Assembly: GCA_963575745.1 (NCBI GenBank)
Contig: CAUYUJ010010435.1
Location: 211,277-275,276, forward strand
Length of the DNA stretch: 64,000 bases
Origin: Prorocentrum cordatum
Taxonomy: Eukaryota > Sar > Dinophyceae > Prorocentrales > Prorocentraceae
Reading direction: 5' to 3'
Every line of letters starts with the position of its first letter. Position 1 is the first letter of the stretch. Positions 9,860 through 20,169 of this stretch are shown in pieces. Made by a program: the position numbers and the translations under genes. The notes beneath the pieces were generated by a model. The model made no database searches, was not told the origin of the DNA, and saw only the letters and a program-made list of their open reading frames with translations.

Positions 9860-10200
9860 TCCTCACCTTTGCTTTCTACCTTCCTTTTTGCCGTTCCCAC
9901 CGTTTGCCTGAGCGGGGAGCAGGGGTAAGCCCTGGGAGCGCTTGGAAACGCCAGTGAGTTGGGGGAATCCAGGCTATGGGCACCGAGAATAGCACGCACA
10001 ACCTGCAATGCTCAGCACGGAGAATGCGAGCGGACTTGAGAACACGACATTCCTTTCTTACGCCACGGTGGCGCCTACGGATATTCTCGAGCACGTCAGA
10101 CCCAGAGGTATCCCTATCCACCGCCCCCTTGGGGTCCTGGGACCTCGGCTCCCATATCCACTGGCCCCCTGGGGTCCTGGGACCTGGGCTCCCGGGGCGG
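9860..10200. other. gene-free stretch
   Basis: There is a short direct repeat GGGGTCCTGGGACCTSGGCTC (10133-10152 and 10172-10192). Nothing else was recognised. Confidence 0.6.
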
Positions 10201-10204
10201 TGGA

Positions 10205-10460
10205 CGTGCTGAAGCTCCGCCCACGGATGCAGGGAGGGAGGGGACGGAGGAGGGGGCGGAGGCGGTGGATGGAGGGGGGAGGCGGGCGGGGGGTTTATCG
10301 CCACGAGCGGGTGTGCGCTCGGCGGCCTGGCTAAGAAGAGGTGGGCGTGGCGGGGACGCGGTGGAGGCGGTGGAGGGAGGGGGGAGGTGGGCGGCGGAGG
10401 CGGTGGAGGGAGGGGGGTGGGACAGAGGAGGGGGCGGAGGGACGGGGCGCCACGGCACCC
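10205..10460. repeat. GGAGGCGGTGGA minisatellite
   Basis: Irregular copies of GGAGGCGGTGGAGGGAGGGG, all in the same orientation. Confidence 0.8.
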
Positions 10461-10631
10461 CGGGGCGGAGGGAGGTGCCTCTGCCCCGTCGTGCAGAGCA
10501 CGGCGGAGCTGGCCGCGCCCCAGGCGTGGTGAGCTGCCGCGCGCGAGCCTGCCATCCTCGGAGCTCCGCGCGGGCTCCTCGGGCCGGCGGCGGAGCCCCT
10601 CCCCACTCGGCGCGAGGGGCGAGGAGCGCCG

Positions 10632-10868
10632 AGGTCGAGCAGTGGCGAAGCGCCCCGGCTCGCCTATAGCCCCACCAAACCACGTTCTGAGAACCTTTCT
10701 GTGGTTTCCACGAAATGTTCTTCGAACATTTCTGGCTGGGATCGTGTTGTTTTAGCACATCAGGCTTATGTTCCAAGAACATTTCTTTTGTTCTTCGGAC
10801 ATTTCCGGGTTCTAAGAACCTGTCGTGGTATGTTTATAGGAATGCCGGGACGGTCGGTCCCTGCTCAA
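10632..10868. repeat. dispersed repeat family R1, copy 3
   Basis: It matches 440-690 almost throughout: GAGCAGTGGCGAAGCGCC, CACGTTCTGAGAACCTTTC, AGGAATGCCGGGACGGTCGG. It ends directly against the long duplication copy 2. Confidence 0.85.
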
Positions 10869-10906
10869 AAGGGGGGGCGGGCTCCAGCGGCCTGTCCAAG
10901 AAATCC

Positions 10907-11838
10907 GCGGCGAGCGAGGGGGGGGGAAGTCAGAAGGAGAAGGCCTTCGCGGAGCGCGGCGGGGCTTCTCAGATGCGCTCTGGCCTCCTGAGGAGTGTTC
11001 CTGCGTCTTCGGAGAAGGCTATGGGACAATTTTCAAAGGGCAAGGGGTCGTCCGAGCCTGCTGAGAAGGCCCGCCCCTTCTCACTTCCCCCCGAGGCGCG
11101 CCGCCGAAAGAAATCCGCGGGGACCTTCCCGAAGGTCTATGTCGGTGCCGCCGCCTGCTCCTCTAATGAGGGCAGGGCGGCCAGTCTCAGCTTTGGCAAC
11201 GCCTTCGATATGCTCGGGGCAGACGAGAGGGGATTCAGACAGGGGGGGGAAGGGGGGTGGCAATAATTGCTGCGTGCAGCTGGTTCCGGCTCCGCAGCTG
11301 GGCGCGTTCCTCGACATATGGGCGCTTCTGGCGCTGGAAGGCGCCTGAGAAGTCGGCTACGTGAGCTGCTTCGCGACCCCGCCCTACTCTGGCATCCCCT
11401 CTTTCCCGTCTGGCCCGATCGGGGCATGCTCAGGATGAGGACATACCGTTCCAGAGCGCTCTGGAACGGCCGTTGCGCCCGATACATCCTCCAGGTCCGC
11501 TGAGTCTCGGAGAAGCCCGACTTATACAAATCCGAGTTTGTCCCCATTCCTGCTGTGACGTAGCTGTATCCTCAGTCCTCATCTGTAGATTCTGGCAAGT
11601 TTACTTGCATGTATGTGGGATCGGGGCGTGGCAAGGCCCGAAAGGGAATTTGGACTTGTTCACTTGCACGCCTCGTCGGCCTAGCGCTGCTTGAAAAGAC
11701 GGCCGAGGGGAAGGGGGGGAAATGCCATTCAAGTAAACTCCCCTGAGTCTCAAATACGCAGCCTCTTTCGTCGCACTGATGCGCGATCTCTGCCCTGCCG
11801 CCGGCTAATGAGATGTGACGAGTGGCCCGTGAGGCATG
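10907..11838. repeat. long duplication, copy 2, with a 270-bp insert
   Basis: It is homologous to 9191-9857. The two parts of the homology are separated here by about 270 bp (11386-11655) that include the 24-bp palindrome at 11446-11469 and are missing from copy 1. The insert therefore arrived in copy 2 or was lost from copy 1. Confidence 0.85.
11446..11520. repeat. palindromic repeat family P, copy 1
   Basis: A perfect 24-bp palindrome (11446-11469, half-site CCGTTCCAGAGC) is followed by a tail GGCCGTTGCGCCCGATACAT and CCTCCAGGTCCGCTGAGTCT. The same order of palindrome and tail recurs at 23322-23420 and 57115-57305. Confidence 0.75.
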
Positions 11839-11839
11839 C

Positions 11840-13275
11840 CGCTCAAAAGTGCGCCCGGTGCGGCCTTGCCTGGTGCTCGTTCGAGAAGCACCAGACATTG
11901 CGTAAACAGAAATTTCTCGGAGGTCCGCGCGGATTTCTTGCATTGGTACTGTAACCCCGTGGCGGCGCCTCCGGCGCCGCCGCAGGCGCGTTCCGCGCGC
12001 CAGGTAGGGTTGCCCAGTGTCGGTCCAAGACATTCGCGCGGACCGTCGAAAGTTTCCGTTTACATTGGTTGTTATTTTCGCTTCAGCCTGTAAGTTCCCC
12101 CCAACAAAAAACCAGCCGCTCAGATAAGAAGGGGAATTCGGGATTCACCGCCAGGGGCTACAGTCAAACCGCATTATGAGGATCAGGAGTTTCCCAATTG
12201 TACTTTTGCATCAGCGCATCTCGGCCCATCCTAGCCTTCAGCCATGGGCCATTGGCCGCCAACTTCGGCTCAACATTCGTCGTGCAAGGGCCCTGCACCC
12301 TGACCGCGCACCTCTGTGATCCAGTAGCACTGTGATTCGAAGCACCCCTGGCGAGGATGGAGGCGCCCATGTCCCCGCGCTGGGACCCCGTGCCTGTGCG
12401 CCCCACGCCACAAGCCGAGGGGGGCGGGGCTGGCATGCCCCCCCGTGGAGCGGCGCCGTTGGCCCGAGCTGCCCCCAAGGTGTCGCCGAGGCCCCCGCGG
12501 CCTCCAGAGCCCCGAGATGGCGCGGACACCCGGGGACACGTGGAGCCGGGAACGCGCTCGGCGGCCCCGGACCCTCCGACGGACCTCTTGGCTCCGGGCT
12601 CCCCTGGCCCCAGGGGCGCAGGCAGCCAACGCCTTGGCAAAGATCGGGCCGAGGGTGTTTCGCCCTTCGCAGTCTTCCGGGGCCGTCCCCGGGCTCCGAG
12701 GCCTTCGAAGCCAACCTTGGGAAAGGGTCAGGACTTCTGTGGACCCCGCATTGACAAACATACGACCTCGCATCTGTGGGGAACAGGAGGAAAGGAAGAG
12801 GACGGCAAGGACGATGACCTCGTCCTCGTCGTCATAATGCATCGTCCACCTCGTCCTTGTCCTCCACCTTGTCACGCGAAGGAGGTAGAGTGCAAGGCGG
12901 AGTAGGAGGGCGATGGCGAGATGGAGGAGGATGAACGAGACATTGGCGAGGGGAGAAGAGAAGTGGTTTTGCTGATTACCAGGCCAGGCAGCAAACGTCC
13001 CGCTCAGTGGGACACTCGACATAGAGGCGACGCGACGGCGGTCATGTTCACGCGCGCGCCAGATGACGAGGGTTGTTGAGCAGTCGTTTCCGAGGCCGCG
13101 GGCGAGGTGGCCATGTAGCTTGTGCTTGTGCCTTGGCCATCGTACCGGACGGCGGCGAAGGAGAGATTTCAGGCGTGATATTTAGCAGTTTGGCGAACAG
13201 GTTTCCACAGGAAGCAGGAGGGAGGAATATGTAGTTGATCTAAGGCGCAGTCGGAGAAAAGCAGGAGTAAAGACG
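11840..13275. other. gene-free stretch
   Basis: Only GC-rich low-complexity frames are seen on both strands. A weak R2-like segment (12660-12790) and CTCGTCCTCGTCGTC runs near 12820 are the only repeats noted. Confidence 0.5.
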
Positions 13276-13277
13276 AA

Positions 13278-13520
13278 AGATGAAGGCACAAGACAAGCCA
13301 CACAACACGCGCCGCGCACCGCGCGCACACAACACACGCATCACACGCACCACGCAGACATCTAGCGTAGCATTCCGACGCGACAAACACAATAGCAGCA
13401 CGCACACACGCACACAAAACACACACGCACACAAAACACGCGCGCACACACACTTATCACGCAAAGCTTGTCCACTTCTCGCACACGCTCATACACCAGA
13501 CACATGTTCACATCCGTGCG
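13278..13520. repeat. CACA/CGCA-rich simple repeat
   Basis: Mixed (CA)n, CACACGCA and ACACAAAACACAC units lie here. Confidence 0.9.
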
Positions 13521-14110
13521 CAAGCGCGCACGCACACCGCGGCAGACCTGCACGGCAGACCAAGACGACAGAGCATCCTTTACGATGCCAGGGGAGGGAT
13601 TGTGGCGCTTTCCTGGTCAGCGTGCTCACGCCTACAAGCAGGTCTTTCCAGCATTTGGGAAGGTCAGGGGTGTCAGGCACTGGCGATTGTCTTCTCTTGC
13701 CAGCGATGCGGAGCCCAGCGGCGGAGCGAGGCAACGACACGGAGACGACGAGGGGGTACGGGGGTGTCCGCGGTTCGGTCGATTTTGGCTGCGTCGCAGT
13801 CGGCCGCCTTCGGCCGATTCGGTTCGCTGCCCGCGGCTCGCCAGCCTCAGTTTAGCTGCCGGCTCGGTCGGTGTCCAATCGCGTTGCCGTCGCGGGCGGC
13901 ATCGGCCTTGGTGCGGGGCTCCGCGGGGCGAAGTTCAGCCACGCAGAGAGGGGGGTGGAGGGAGGAAGGCTTCTTGGCTAGCATCCTTCCTTCTTACAAG
14001 AGGCGGGCCTGGCCTGTAGATGAAGGGCTGGCGCCTTCTAAGAACGGGCCTCTCTTTCAAGACGCTTTCCCCCCTCCCCCTACAGTCGGCCCTGATTAGA
14101 TGGTCGACCT

Positions 14111-14130
14111 CCATACCATTCTGGCTCAAG
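14111..14130 (+). other. probable relict spliced leader
   Basis: CCATACCATTCTGGCTCAAG aligns to the 3' part of the dinoflagellate spliced leader with two substitutions and one missing base. It lies 24 bp before an ATG that opens a frame with strong third-position G/C bias. This is what a trans-spliced mRNA copied back into the genome and then slightly decayed would leave. The match is weaker than the one at 36319. Confidence 0.55.
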
Positions 14131-14154
14131 CCGCCGAGCCGCGCCCGCGCGCGC

Positions 14155-14716
14155 ATGGGCCGCGAAGACCCGCCCGGCGCCCCGCGAGCGACGCCGCGGC
14201 GCGAGTGGCACGCTCGGGAGCCCAGTGGAGCGTGGGCTGCCGAGCGTTGCGCCGTGGGCCTGGTCGCGGACCCGTGGGAGCAGGTCCCCGAGTTCGTCCT
14301 CAAATCGTCGCGCGCCGCCCTGGGCTCCCGCGGGGGCGCCCGCCGAGACCCCGCTGGCCCCGCGCCGCGCGAGCTGGCGCCCCCCGCGCCGCCGGCGCTG
14401 CTGGACCCGCGCACGCGGCGCCTCCTGGCCGACCTCCGCGCCGCGGGCCGCCCTGGGCCCGCGCGGGGGCGCCGCGGGCGCGAGCCGGGCGAGCAGGCCG
14501 TTGGCGCCCGCTGCCCCGCGGCGGCGGCGCCGTCGAGCACGGCGGCAGCGCCGTCGCCCCGGAGGCGGCAGCCGCTCCTCGCGGAGGAGCCGCGCCGCCC
14601 GCGGAGCCAGGCGGGCGTGCGAGGCCGCGCCGCGGAAGCGGAGCCAGAGCTGTGCCCGAGCGCCCGGGGGGCGCTCTTGGACCTGGGCGCCCTGCGAGCG
14701 GAGGAGGCGCCCGTCC
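14155..14716 (+). pseudogene. retrocopied gene, 5' part, unknown function
   Basis: An ATG at 14155, 24 bp after a relict spliced leader, opens about 187 codons with near-complete G/C third positions. The product is Arg/Ala/Pro-rich with more protein-like patches: ADPWEQVPEFVLKSSRAAL at residues 41-59 and LLDPRTRRLLADLRAAG around 82-98. No family was recognised. The frame is cut at 14717 by a 132-bp foldback element with a 5-bp direct repeat (CGTCC). Beyond the second CGTCC, the frame that would follow if the insert were absent stays open with the same third-position bias (MPARPELAFRERAA), then slips near 14897. I read it as one former reading frame broken by an insertion and a later indel. 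It could still be expressed if the insert were spliced out. Confidence 0.45.
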
Positions 14717-14848
14717 TGATGGGCCAATGTCCCACCACCAGTACCACGCACAGTCAGGACGGGGAGGGCCTCCTCCTCCTCCTCCTCCTCCTCCTCATCC
14801 TCCTCTTCGTCCTACCTATGGTGGTGGTGGTGGTGGAAGATGGGCCCA
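14717..14848. mobile_element. foldback element FB, copy 1 (CCT core, 5-bp TSD)
   Basis: The arms begin TGATGGGCC (14717) and end GGGCCCATCA (14848), with CCCACCACCAGTACCAC pairing to GTGGTGGTGGTGGTGG. A (CCT)n run forms the loop. Direct repeats CGTCC flank it (14712-14716 and 14849-14853). Copy 2 is at 21773-21997. Confidence 0.75.
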
Positions 14849-14853
14849 TCACG

Positions 14854-15100
14854 TCCGCATGCCCGCGCGGCCCGAGCTCGCCTTCCGGGAGCGCGCCGCG
14901 GCAAGAGCGGCGCGCTGCCGGCCCAGTTGGCCCGCGAGGCCGGCCAGCGCGAGGCCCGCGCTGGGGCCTCTGCCCGCCTGGGTCCCGCCGTGAGCCCGGG
15001 GCGCCTTCGCCGCGGGCTGGCGGCGGCGCCCGTCGCGGCCTCGCCCGGCGCGGCCGCCTGCGCCGTGCCGGCAAGGCGGGGAGGTCGGTGCTCGCCTACT
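14854..15100 (+). pseudogene. retrocopied gene, 3' part after the insertion
   Basis: Third-position G/C bias continues first in frame 3 (ARPELAFRERAA) and, from about 14898, in frame 2 (GALPAQLAREAGQREARAG), implying one small indel. It fades into a CCTCCG microsatellite at about 15110. No stop codon or 3' end could be assigned and no family was recognised. Confidence 0.4.
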
Positions 15101-15109
15101 CCTCTCGTC

Positions 15110-15215
15110 TCCACCTCCTCCTCCTCCTCCTCCGCCTCCGCCTCCTCCGCCTCCGCCTCCGCCTCCTCCGCCTCCGCCTCCGCCTCCGCCTCCGCCTCCT
15201 TCGCCTGCCCTCCTT
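15110..15215. repeat. CCTCCG / CCTCCT microsatellite
   Basis: A trinucleotide/hexanucleotide pyrimidine-rich run. Confidence 0.95.
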
Positions 15216-15563
15216 CTCCTCTTGCCCCCCTTGTCTTCTCGCGCCCGGCTGGGGGGCGAGAGAGCCCAGACATGCCCGGCGCCTGGAGCAAAAAAGAAGA
15301 ATAATAAGGAGAAGAAGAAAAAGAAAAATGATAAGAAGAAACAGGATTAGTAGGTTGGTCCTGCCAAATCAAGGTACCTTTGCGCCCTGTGTCTCGCGAC
15401 CCCTGCCTCCTGCATTCCTATATGGCGATGTGGCCCTCGGGAGGATATTGTGTCCTCTCGCATGTCCTGTCCAGTCAAGTCCGATTGTACCCCCCCCCTG
15501 TGCCCCCTTGTGCGCCGCCGCCGCGATGAGCGAGCGCGCGAGCGTCGGAGAGCAGCGGGGCCT

Positions 15564-15970
15564 GCCTCGGCTTAAGTGTGGCCTGTCCCTCTACAGGAGG
15601 AAGGTTCAAACGTACTCCAAAAAATTGCGTGGGGACGATATTTCGAGCACTGTTGGACTATCTTTGAGCATCTTTGATCACCTCCCATTTTTTTGAGGGG
15701 CCCGGATTGACCACATTTGTATAGGACTACACGACACATTGCAAGACACCTCAAACAACATGAAACATAAAACAACATGAAACCACATGAAATTGTAAAA
15801 AGCCTCTGGTCGTCGCTCATATGTGTGAAATCATACAGCGAGGATGGGAACAACATGAAACTACAAGAAACTGTGCCACCGCTGATATGCCAGCGGATCT
15901 TGGAGGGAAAATGTGCCATTTTCCCTCCAAGATCCGCCCGCAGGAGGACACGCCCGACCTAAGCCGCGGC
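15564..15970. mobile_element. MITE family A, copy 3 (391 bp, near-perfect TSD)
   Basis: The element 15572-15962 runs from TTAAGTGTGGCCTGTCCC and CTCTACAGGAGG to CCGCAGGAGGACACGCC and CGACCTAA. Flanks GCCTCGGC and GCCGCGGC match at 7 of 8 positions. Near its right end a perfect palindrome (15893-15937, 21-bp arms, 3-base loop) is built on GCGGATCTTGGAGGG. It interrupts a short frame starting at ATG 15526 that would continue in phase if the element and one flank copy were absent; that frame is too short to call a gene. Confidence 0.8.
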
Positions 15971-16116
15971 GCGGGGGCTTCTTGGGGAGCCGCCGCGTGC
16001 GGTCGGGCGGCGCGGCCCGACGCCCACGCCCCGGGGGGGGGGGGGAGCTGGCTCGGGCCGAGGGCGCGGGGCTGCCGTGTCTCGAGGGCGGAAGCGCGGG
16101 GACCACGACCAGGAGG

Positions 16117-16293
16117 GAGGAGAAGGAGGGGGAGGAGGGGGGGGAGGAGGAGGGGGGGAGGAGGGGAGGAGGAGGAGGAGGAGGTGGAGGAGGAGGAGGA
16201 GGAGGAGGAGGAGGAGAAGATGGGAGATGAGGAGGAGGAGGAGGAGGAGGAGGAGGAGGAGGACGAAGAAGAGGGAGGAGGAGGAGGAGGAGG
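16117..16293. repeat. polypurine GGA tract
   Basis: Nearly pure GGAGGA with few interruptions. It abuts the LINE fragment on the minus strand. Confidence 0.95.
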
Positions 16294-16329
16294 AGCGTGC
16301 AACCACATTGCACATCAGTGGGACATCAG

Positions 16330-16840
16330 CACACATGCGCAGCACACTGACCACATGACCACCCTGTGGTGTCAGTGGTGGCCGGCACCTGCACTTGCGA
16401 AGCCGCTGGTAGTCGGCCGACTCTCGCACCATCTTGGCACTCTCTTCGGCCGCTTGGATTTCACGGTCACTGCATCTCTGCGGCGCGCCGTCTACCATCA
16501 CTTGCTTGCAGTGTTTGGACGAGTGCCGCAAGAGATGCGCCACCCTCTCCCGCAAACGAAATTCTGTTCCACATGCCGGGCAGCGCGTGCCTGTGATATG
16601 CTGCCTGGCTTGCCGCACGTGGCCGTGGCAGCGGTGCATGTGCACCGCTAGCGCTCTCGGCGCATCTAAATTGCGACACGCATCACGAGGGTACAAAGGA
16701 CGCTGGATCCCGGGCGGTACGTCGTCTCCAGCAACCGCCAGATCGTCACACACCGCAATGCCTGCAGCCGGAAGGGTACTAAGGCTGCACCGCGGTCGCC
16801 TCGCAAGCTCTTTCCACCACCCCCTGTGGTAAAGCATTGA
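16330..16840 (-). pseudogene. LINE-like retroelement fragment, zinc-finger end
   Basis: The minus-strand frame contains ALAVHMHRCHGHVRQARQHI followed by TRCPACGTEF and HLLRHSSKHCKQVM (coding about 16660 down to 16500). The pattern is a degenerate C2H2 finger with one expected cysteine missing, then a C-x2-C...H...C knuckle. From memory, paired fingers with this spacing occur toward the C-terminus of LINE-type reverse transcriptase polyproteins in dinoflagellates; I cannot check that here. No reverse transcriptase or endonuclease motif was found upstream on the minus strand (16840-17150), so this is a truncated scrap. A stand-alone zinc-finger gene is less likely because no defined start is visible. 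Confidence 0.45.
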
Positions 16841-17147
16841 TGCTTGCCAGCTGCGCCACCGCGCTCAGGGTGGTCCGAGGCTTGCCAGTCCAGGCTGCAC
16901 GCCTGCGAGCCACTCCAGGTCGTTGGCAGCAAGGGCCGCCAACGGCAGCGCGTGCTTCCCCGCCGGGCGAAGCAATGCCAGGAGCCCTGGGGACGGGAGG
17001 CAGACCAGCTGAAACAGACATGTCAAGCGTCGCTGCCTGACCAGCGTCTCGATTCTGGTGTCGCCGAGATGATCTCGCGGACTTGCTTGTCCGTGAGGTT
17101 GTGCTCGCCCGTGCTACGGCCGTAACGCGGGAAATGGCCGATCTGCG

Positions 17148-17285
17148 GGAGGAGGAGGAGGAGGAGGAGGAGAAGGAGGCGGAGGAGGAGATGGAGGAGC
17201 AGGCGGAGGAGGAGGAGGAGGAGGAGGAAGCGGAGGGTAGGAGGAGGACGAGGAGGAGGAGGAGGAGGAGGAGGAGGAGGAGGGC
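17148..17285. repeat. polypurine GGA tract
   Basis: (GGA)n with GGCGGA interruptions. It supplies the poly-Ser/Leu part of a long but unconvincing minus-strand frame. Confidence 0.95.
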
Positions 17286-17289
17286 TCCT

Positions 17290-18400
17290 GGTGCACGCCA
17301 GCTGTCGCCCATTCGCGAGGAGGATCCACGGCTTAACGCCTGACCAGGATCGACGGTGGCCAAGGTCGACACGGCGTGTCCGCGTGCAGTCTTCGTCATG
17401 ACCCCCGCCGCTTGCCTCCCCTCCAATTCCTGGGGAGCTGAGCTGATCTGGCTTAATACGCTTAATCCGCTGCCCGATTCAAGGCAGACAGGGTCCCAGG
17501 CAGGATGACGAAGGAGAGTCCCCGAGCGTTCCTGGACGATGCCAGAGCGTTCGGGGGGGGGCTCTGGAGCGAAGGCGCCGTGCCCGATACCTCGCCGCTG
17601 CACGATCCAGACCCGCCGGCTCTCGGAGAGTCCCAGTGGACCCTCGTCCGAAGGTGTCCGCACCATCGGAGGGAAGGGAAGCGGCACCAGAGCCACCATG
17701 GGGGCGCACCTAAAGCGAGGAGGTCCACCGTGTCTCCCCGAGGTGGAGGCTGGGGATGCCTCGAGCGAGAGGGGGGGGGACCACACCACCAGGGAGACCC
17801 CCCTTGCCTCCTCGCAGCTGTTCGCCCTGGTGGTGTCGGTGCCGTCTTCCCTTGTTCCTACATCATGCATCCGTCTTGCTCGTATGGCCTGGATCGGCGC
17901 ATACTCGCCCCGCAGTGCGGTCTCATGGGCCTTAAATCGTTCCCAGAAGGCTCTGACGAAAGGTTCCCAGGAGTCCCCTCCCAGAGATTCGTCAGAGGAG
18001 CATGAAGTATTGATATTGATAGTTTTCCAGATTTCCAGGTTTTCCTGTTCTTCCGCGCGGGCTCCAGGGACGAATGGTCGAGCGCATTCCGTCGCGCAGG
18101 TTCTTTGCGCGATGTTTGCGGTGCATGTTTCGCGCATCGGAGCGCCCTCGAAGATTCCGAGCTGCATGCTGTGTTGCTCTTGGGGAGTCCGCGAGTCGCA
18201 GCTGCCATGGCGCTGTTTTCGAGGTAGCCCCTTCGAGTGCTGTTCGCGGGCGCAACGCGCGGCGCGCGCTGCGCCCAATCGCGCGCGGCGCGGCGCGTGA
18301 ATCAGCCGGCCTCGCCCGTCAGACCGCCCGGACATTATTTCTGGATTGCAGAATGCGTCAGAAAACAATTCCGCATTTTTTGGCGCAAGCGGTTCCGGAA
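17290..18400. other. gene-free stretch
   Basis: A minus-strand frame (18407-16779) is open through here. It lacks third-position bias and runs through the GGA tract, so it is not called. Confidence 0.5.
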
Positions 18401-18625
18401 TTTTCAAAAAGGAGCCCCGAATTTTTTTTTTTTAATAATAAAAAAAAAAATCTGAGGGGTGGAATGCGCCCGCCACGCAGGGCATCTGAAGAATTCTGAA
18501 ATCTGGAATTTTTCAAAATGGATTTTGGAATTTTCAAAACCGACCCCGGAAATTTTCAAAAACGATTCTGGTATTTTTCAAAAAATAGGCCGGACATGTT
18601 CAAAAACGTTCCCAGATGTGTTCAT
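18400..18625. repeat. degenerate GGAATTTTCAAAA repeat
   Basis: Seven or so diverged units of about 28 bp carry GGAATTTTCAAAANNGANYC. The patch is AT-rich and includes T and A homopolymers near 18421-18450. Confidence 0.8.
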
Positions 18626-19104
18626 CTTTAACCCCCGGGAGTTTTTCCAGAGTCGCGCATGATTTGCTTTGCCAGGTCTTTGGAAATCCGCCGAGGCGCG
18701 CGGTGCGCGGCGGCGGGCGACGGGACGGTGCGCCAGCGTCCCCCCCGCGCTCGGCAACGAGAAGGGGGGTCAGCAACTGCAAAATAGCTCCTTGCGGGCG
18801 ACCACTCGATGGAGAATGGGTGACCGACCAGCGCCGCCAGCCAGAGTAGTCAATACTCGACGCAAAGTGTACCCCCCGCGAAGGCTGTTAGAAATCCCGG
18901 AATCTCCGGAACGTCTCAATAGCACGTTGTGTCAATAGATTATTATTGTCCTAATTTGGGTCGGGGCGCTGGCGGCGCCAACGCCCACAGCCAGGAACTA
19001 GGCTGCACTGGCAGCGGAGGGCCAGAGGCAGCGAGCGCCGGGGAGCATCCCATCCGAGGCGGGGATTCATCCAGTGGGCTGGCGGTGGCCGGGGGTCCCA
19101 CCTT

Positions 19105-19315
19105 GGTATCGATAGTGAAGTCGATAGGGAGATCGATAATGCGATCGCCAGAACGGGATGGGTTAATACATCGAAATGAGATCGATATTGAGGTTGATTG
19201 TGACACTGGTTGCGAGATTGATAGCGGAATCTACAGTGAGATCGATCGAGGAGCCGATAGTGAGATGGATAGTGAGATCGAAAGCGAGATCGTTTGTGAG
19301 AGCGATTGTGGCACT
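19105..19315. repeat. 12-bp GAGATCGATAGT minisatellite
   Basis: About 15 diverged 12-mers. One frame reads an E-I-D-S tetrapeptide repeat, but its flanks do not look coding. Confidence 0.85.
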
Positions 19316-19560
19316 GCTTCGCAGCGCAGCATCGTCATCATCACACCCATCGCATTTGCCAGCAGTTGGTTTTTCCCCCCCCCACCCCTCAACCTCCTCA
19401 TCATCCGAAGGGTGGCCGTGCAGGTATACCATCAGGCTCCGGCAGGGGGGCGAAGGCATCCACATCCGCCGCCTGCCGAGGCCCCCGAATATTGATCCCC
19501 CTGGGCGGCGGTTCTGGACAGAGCCCCGCCTCGCATCCCAGGAGCTGCCTCCCCAGATTC

Positions 19561-19715
19561 AGGAGAGGAAAAAACACACAGACACAATTAATCCTCGATT
19601 CCCCGGGAAAAAATATGGGGAAAATATGGGAAGTGAGGGGGAAGGCAGACACCCAGAAAATATGGCAAACTATGGGGAATCTTTCGATTTGTGTGTATTT
19701 ATTTGTGTGTCCTGG
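19561..19715. repeat. dispersed repeat family E, copy 1
   Basis: A 155-bp unit begins near AAACACACAGACACAATTAA, contains AAAATATGGGAAGTG, and ends GTGTGTATTTATTTGTGTGT. The ends are imperfectly inverted (ACACACAGACAC against GTGTGTATTTATTTGTGTG), so it may be a MITE. Other copies are at 23600, 30084, 43836 and 56668. Confidence 0.85.
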
Positions 19716-19810
19716 GGCCCCTCCCCCGATGTCTTGGCCCCCGCGCGGGCGACACCGCGGCACCCGCCCCCCCCCCCCCCCCCCCCCGCACGCGGCACCC
19801 GCGGGCGCAG

Positions 19811-19872
19811 GTGTACGCCCGGTGGGAGCGCGGCGCGCTGCCCGACGAGGCCTTCACGGCCGAGCTGCGAGG
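19811..19872 (+). CDS. possible orphan exon
   Basis: After a poly-C stretch and GGGCGCAG (acceptor-like), one frame reads VYARWERGALPDEAFTAELR with G or C in almost every third position. The composition is clearly protein-like. It is only about 20 codons, with no confirmed donor and no neighbours that extend it. I cannot name the parent protein. Confidence 0.35.
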
Positions 19873-19926
19873 CGCGCGCCCCCCCCTTTAACGGGCGAAG
19901 AGCGGTATAACACAAACGTTTTCGCC

Positions 19927-20027
19927 GTCGGGGGCGCCTGTCCCTGGGCGGCTGGAAAGTTTATACCCTTACGGTGGCACCGAAGGGGCATAGACTTTCC
20001 AGCCGCCCAGGGACAGGCGCCCCCGAC
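19927..20027. repeat. 34-bp perfect inverted repeat (foldback)
   Basis: The arms 19927-19960 and 19994-20027 are perfect complements (start GTCGGGGGCGCCTGTCCC) around a 33-base spacer that itself partly pairs (TATACCCTT with AAGGGGCATA). Weaker pairing continues outward for about 17 bp. No open frame is associated. Confidence 0.9.
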
Positions 20028-20169
20028 AGGGAAAGAGTTTGTTTTCTACCCTTCTTCGCCCGTTCACCCCTGGCAGCTCCTCCTCGCCGCCCCCCCCCTC
20101 GTGGTGCAACCCGTTGGTGGCGCGCACTCCCCCTCGCCTCTCGTGCGCTCTCGACGGGTCTTGGCGGAT

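Noticed and set aside
16779-18407. 542-codon minus-strand open frame
   Set aside because: It crosses a GGA microsatellite (poly-Ser/Leu), lacks third-position bias and has no family signature. GC-rich composition explains it.
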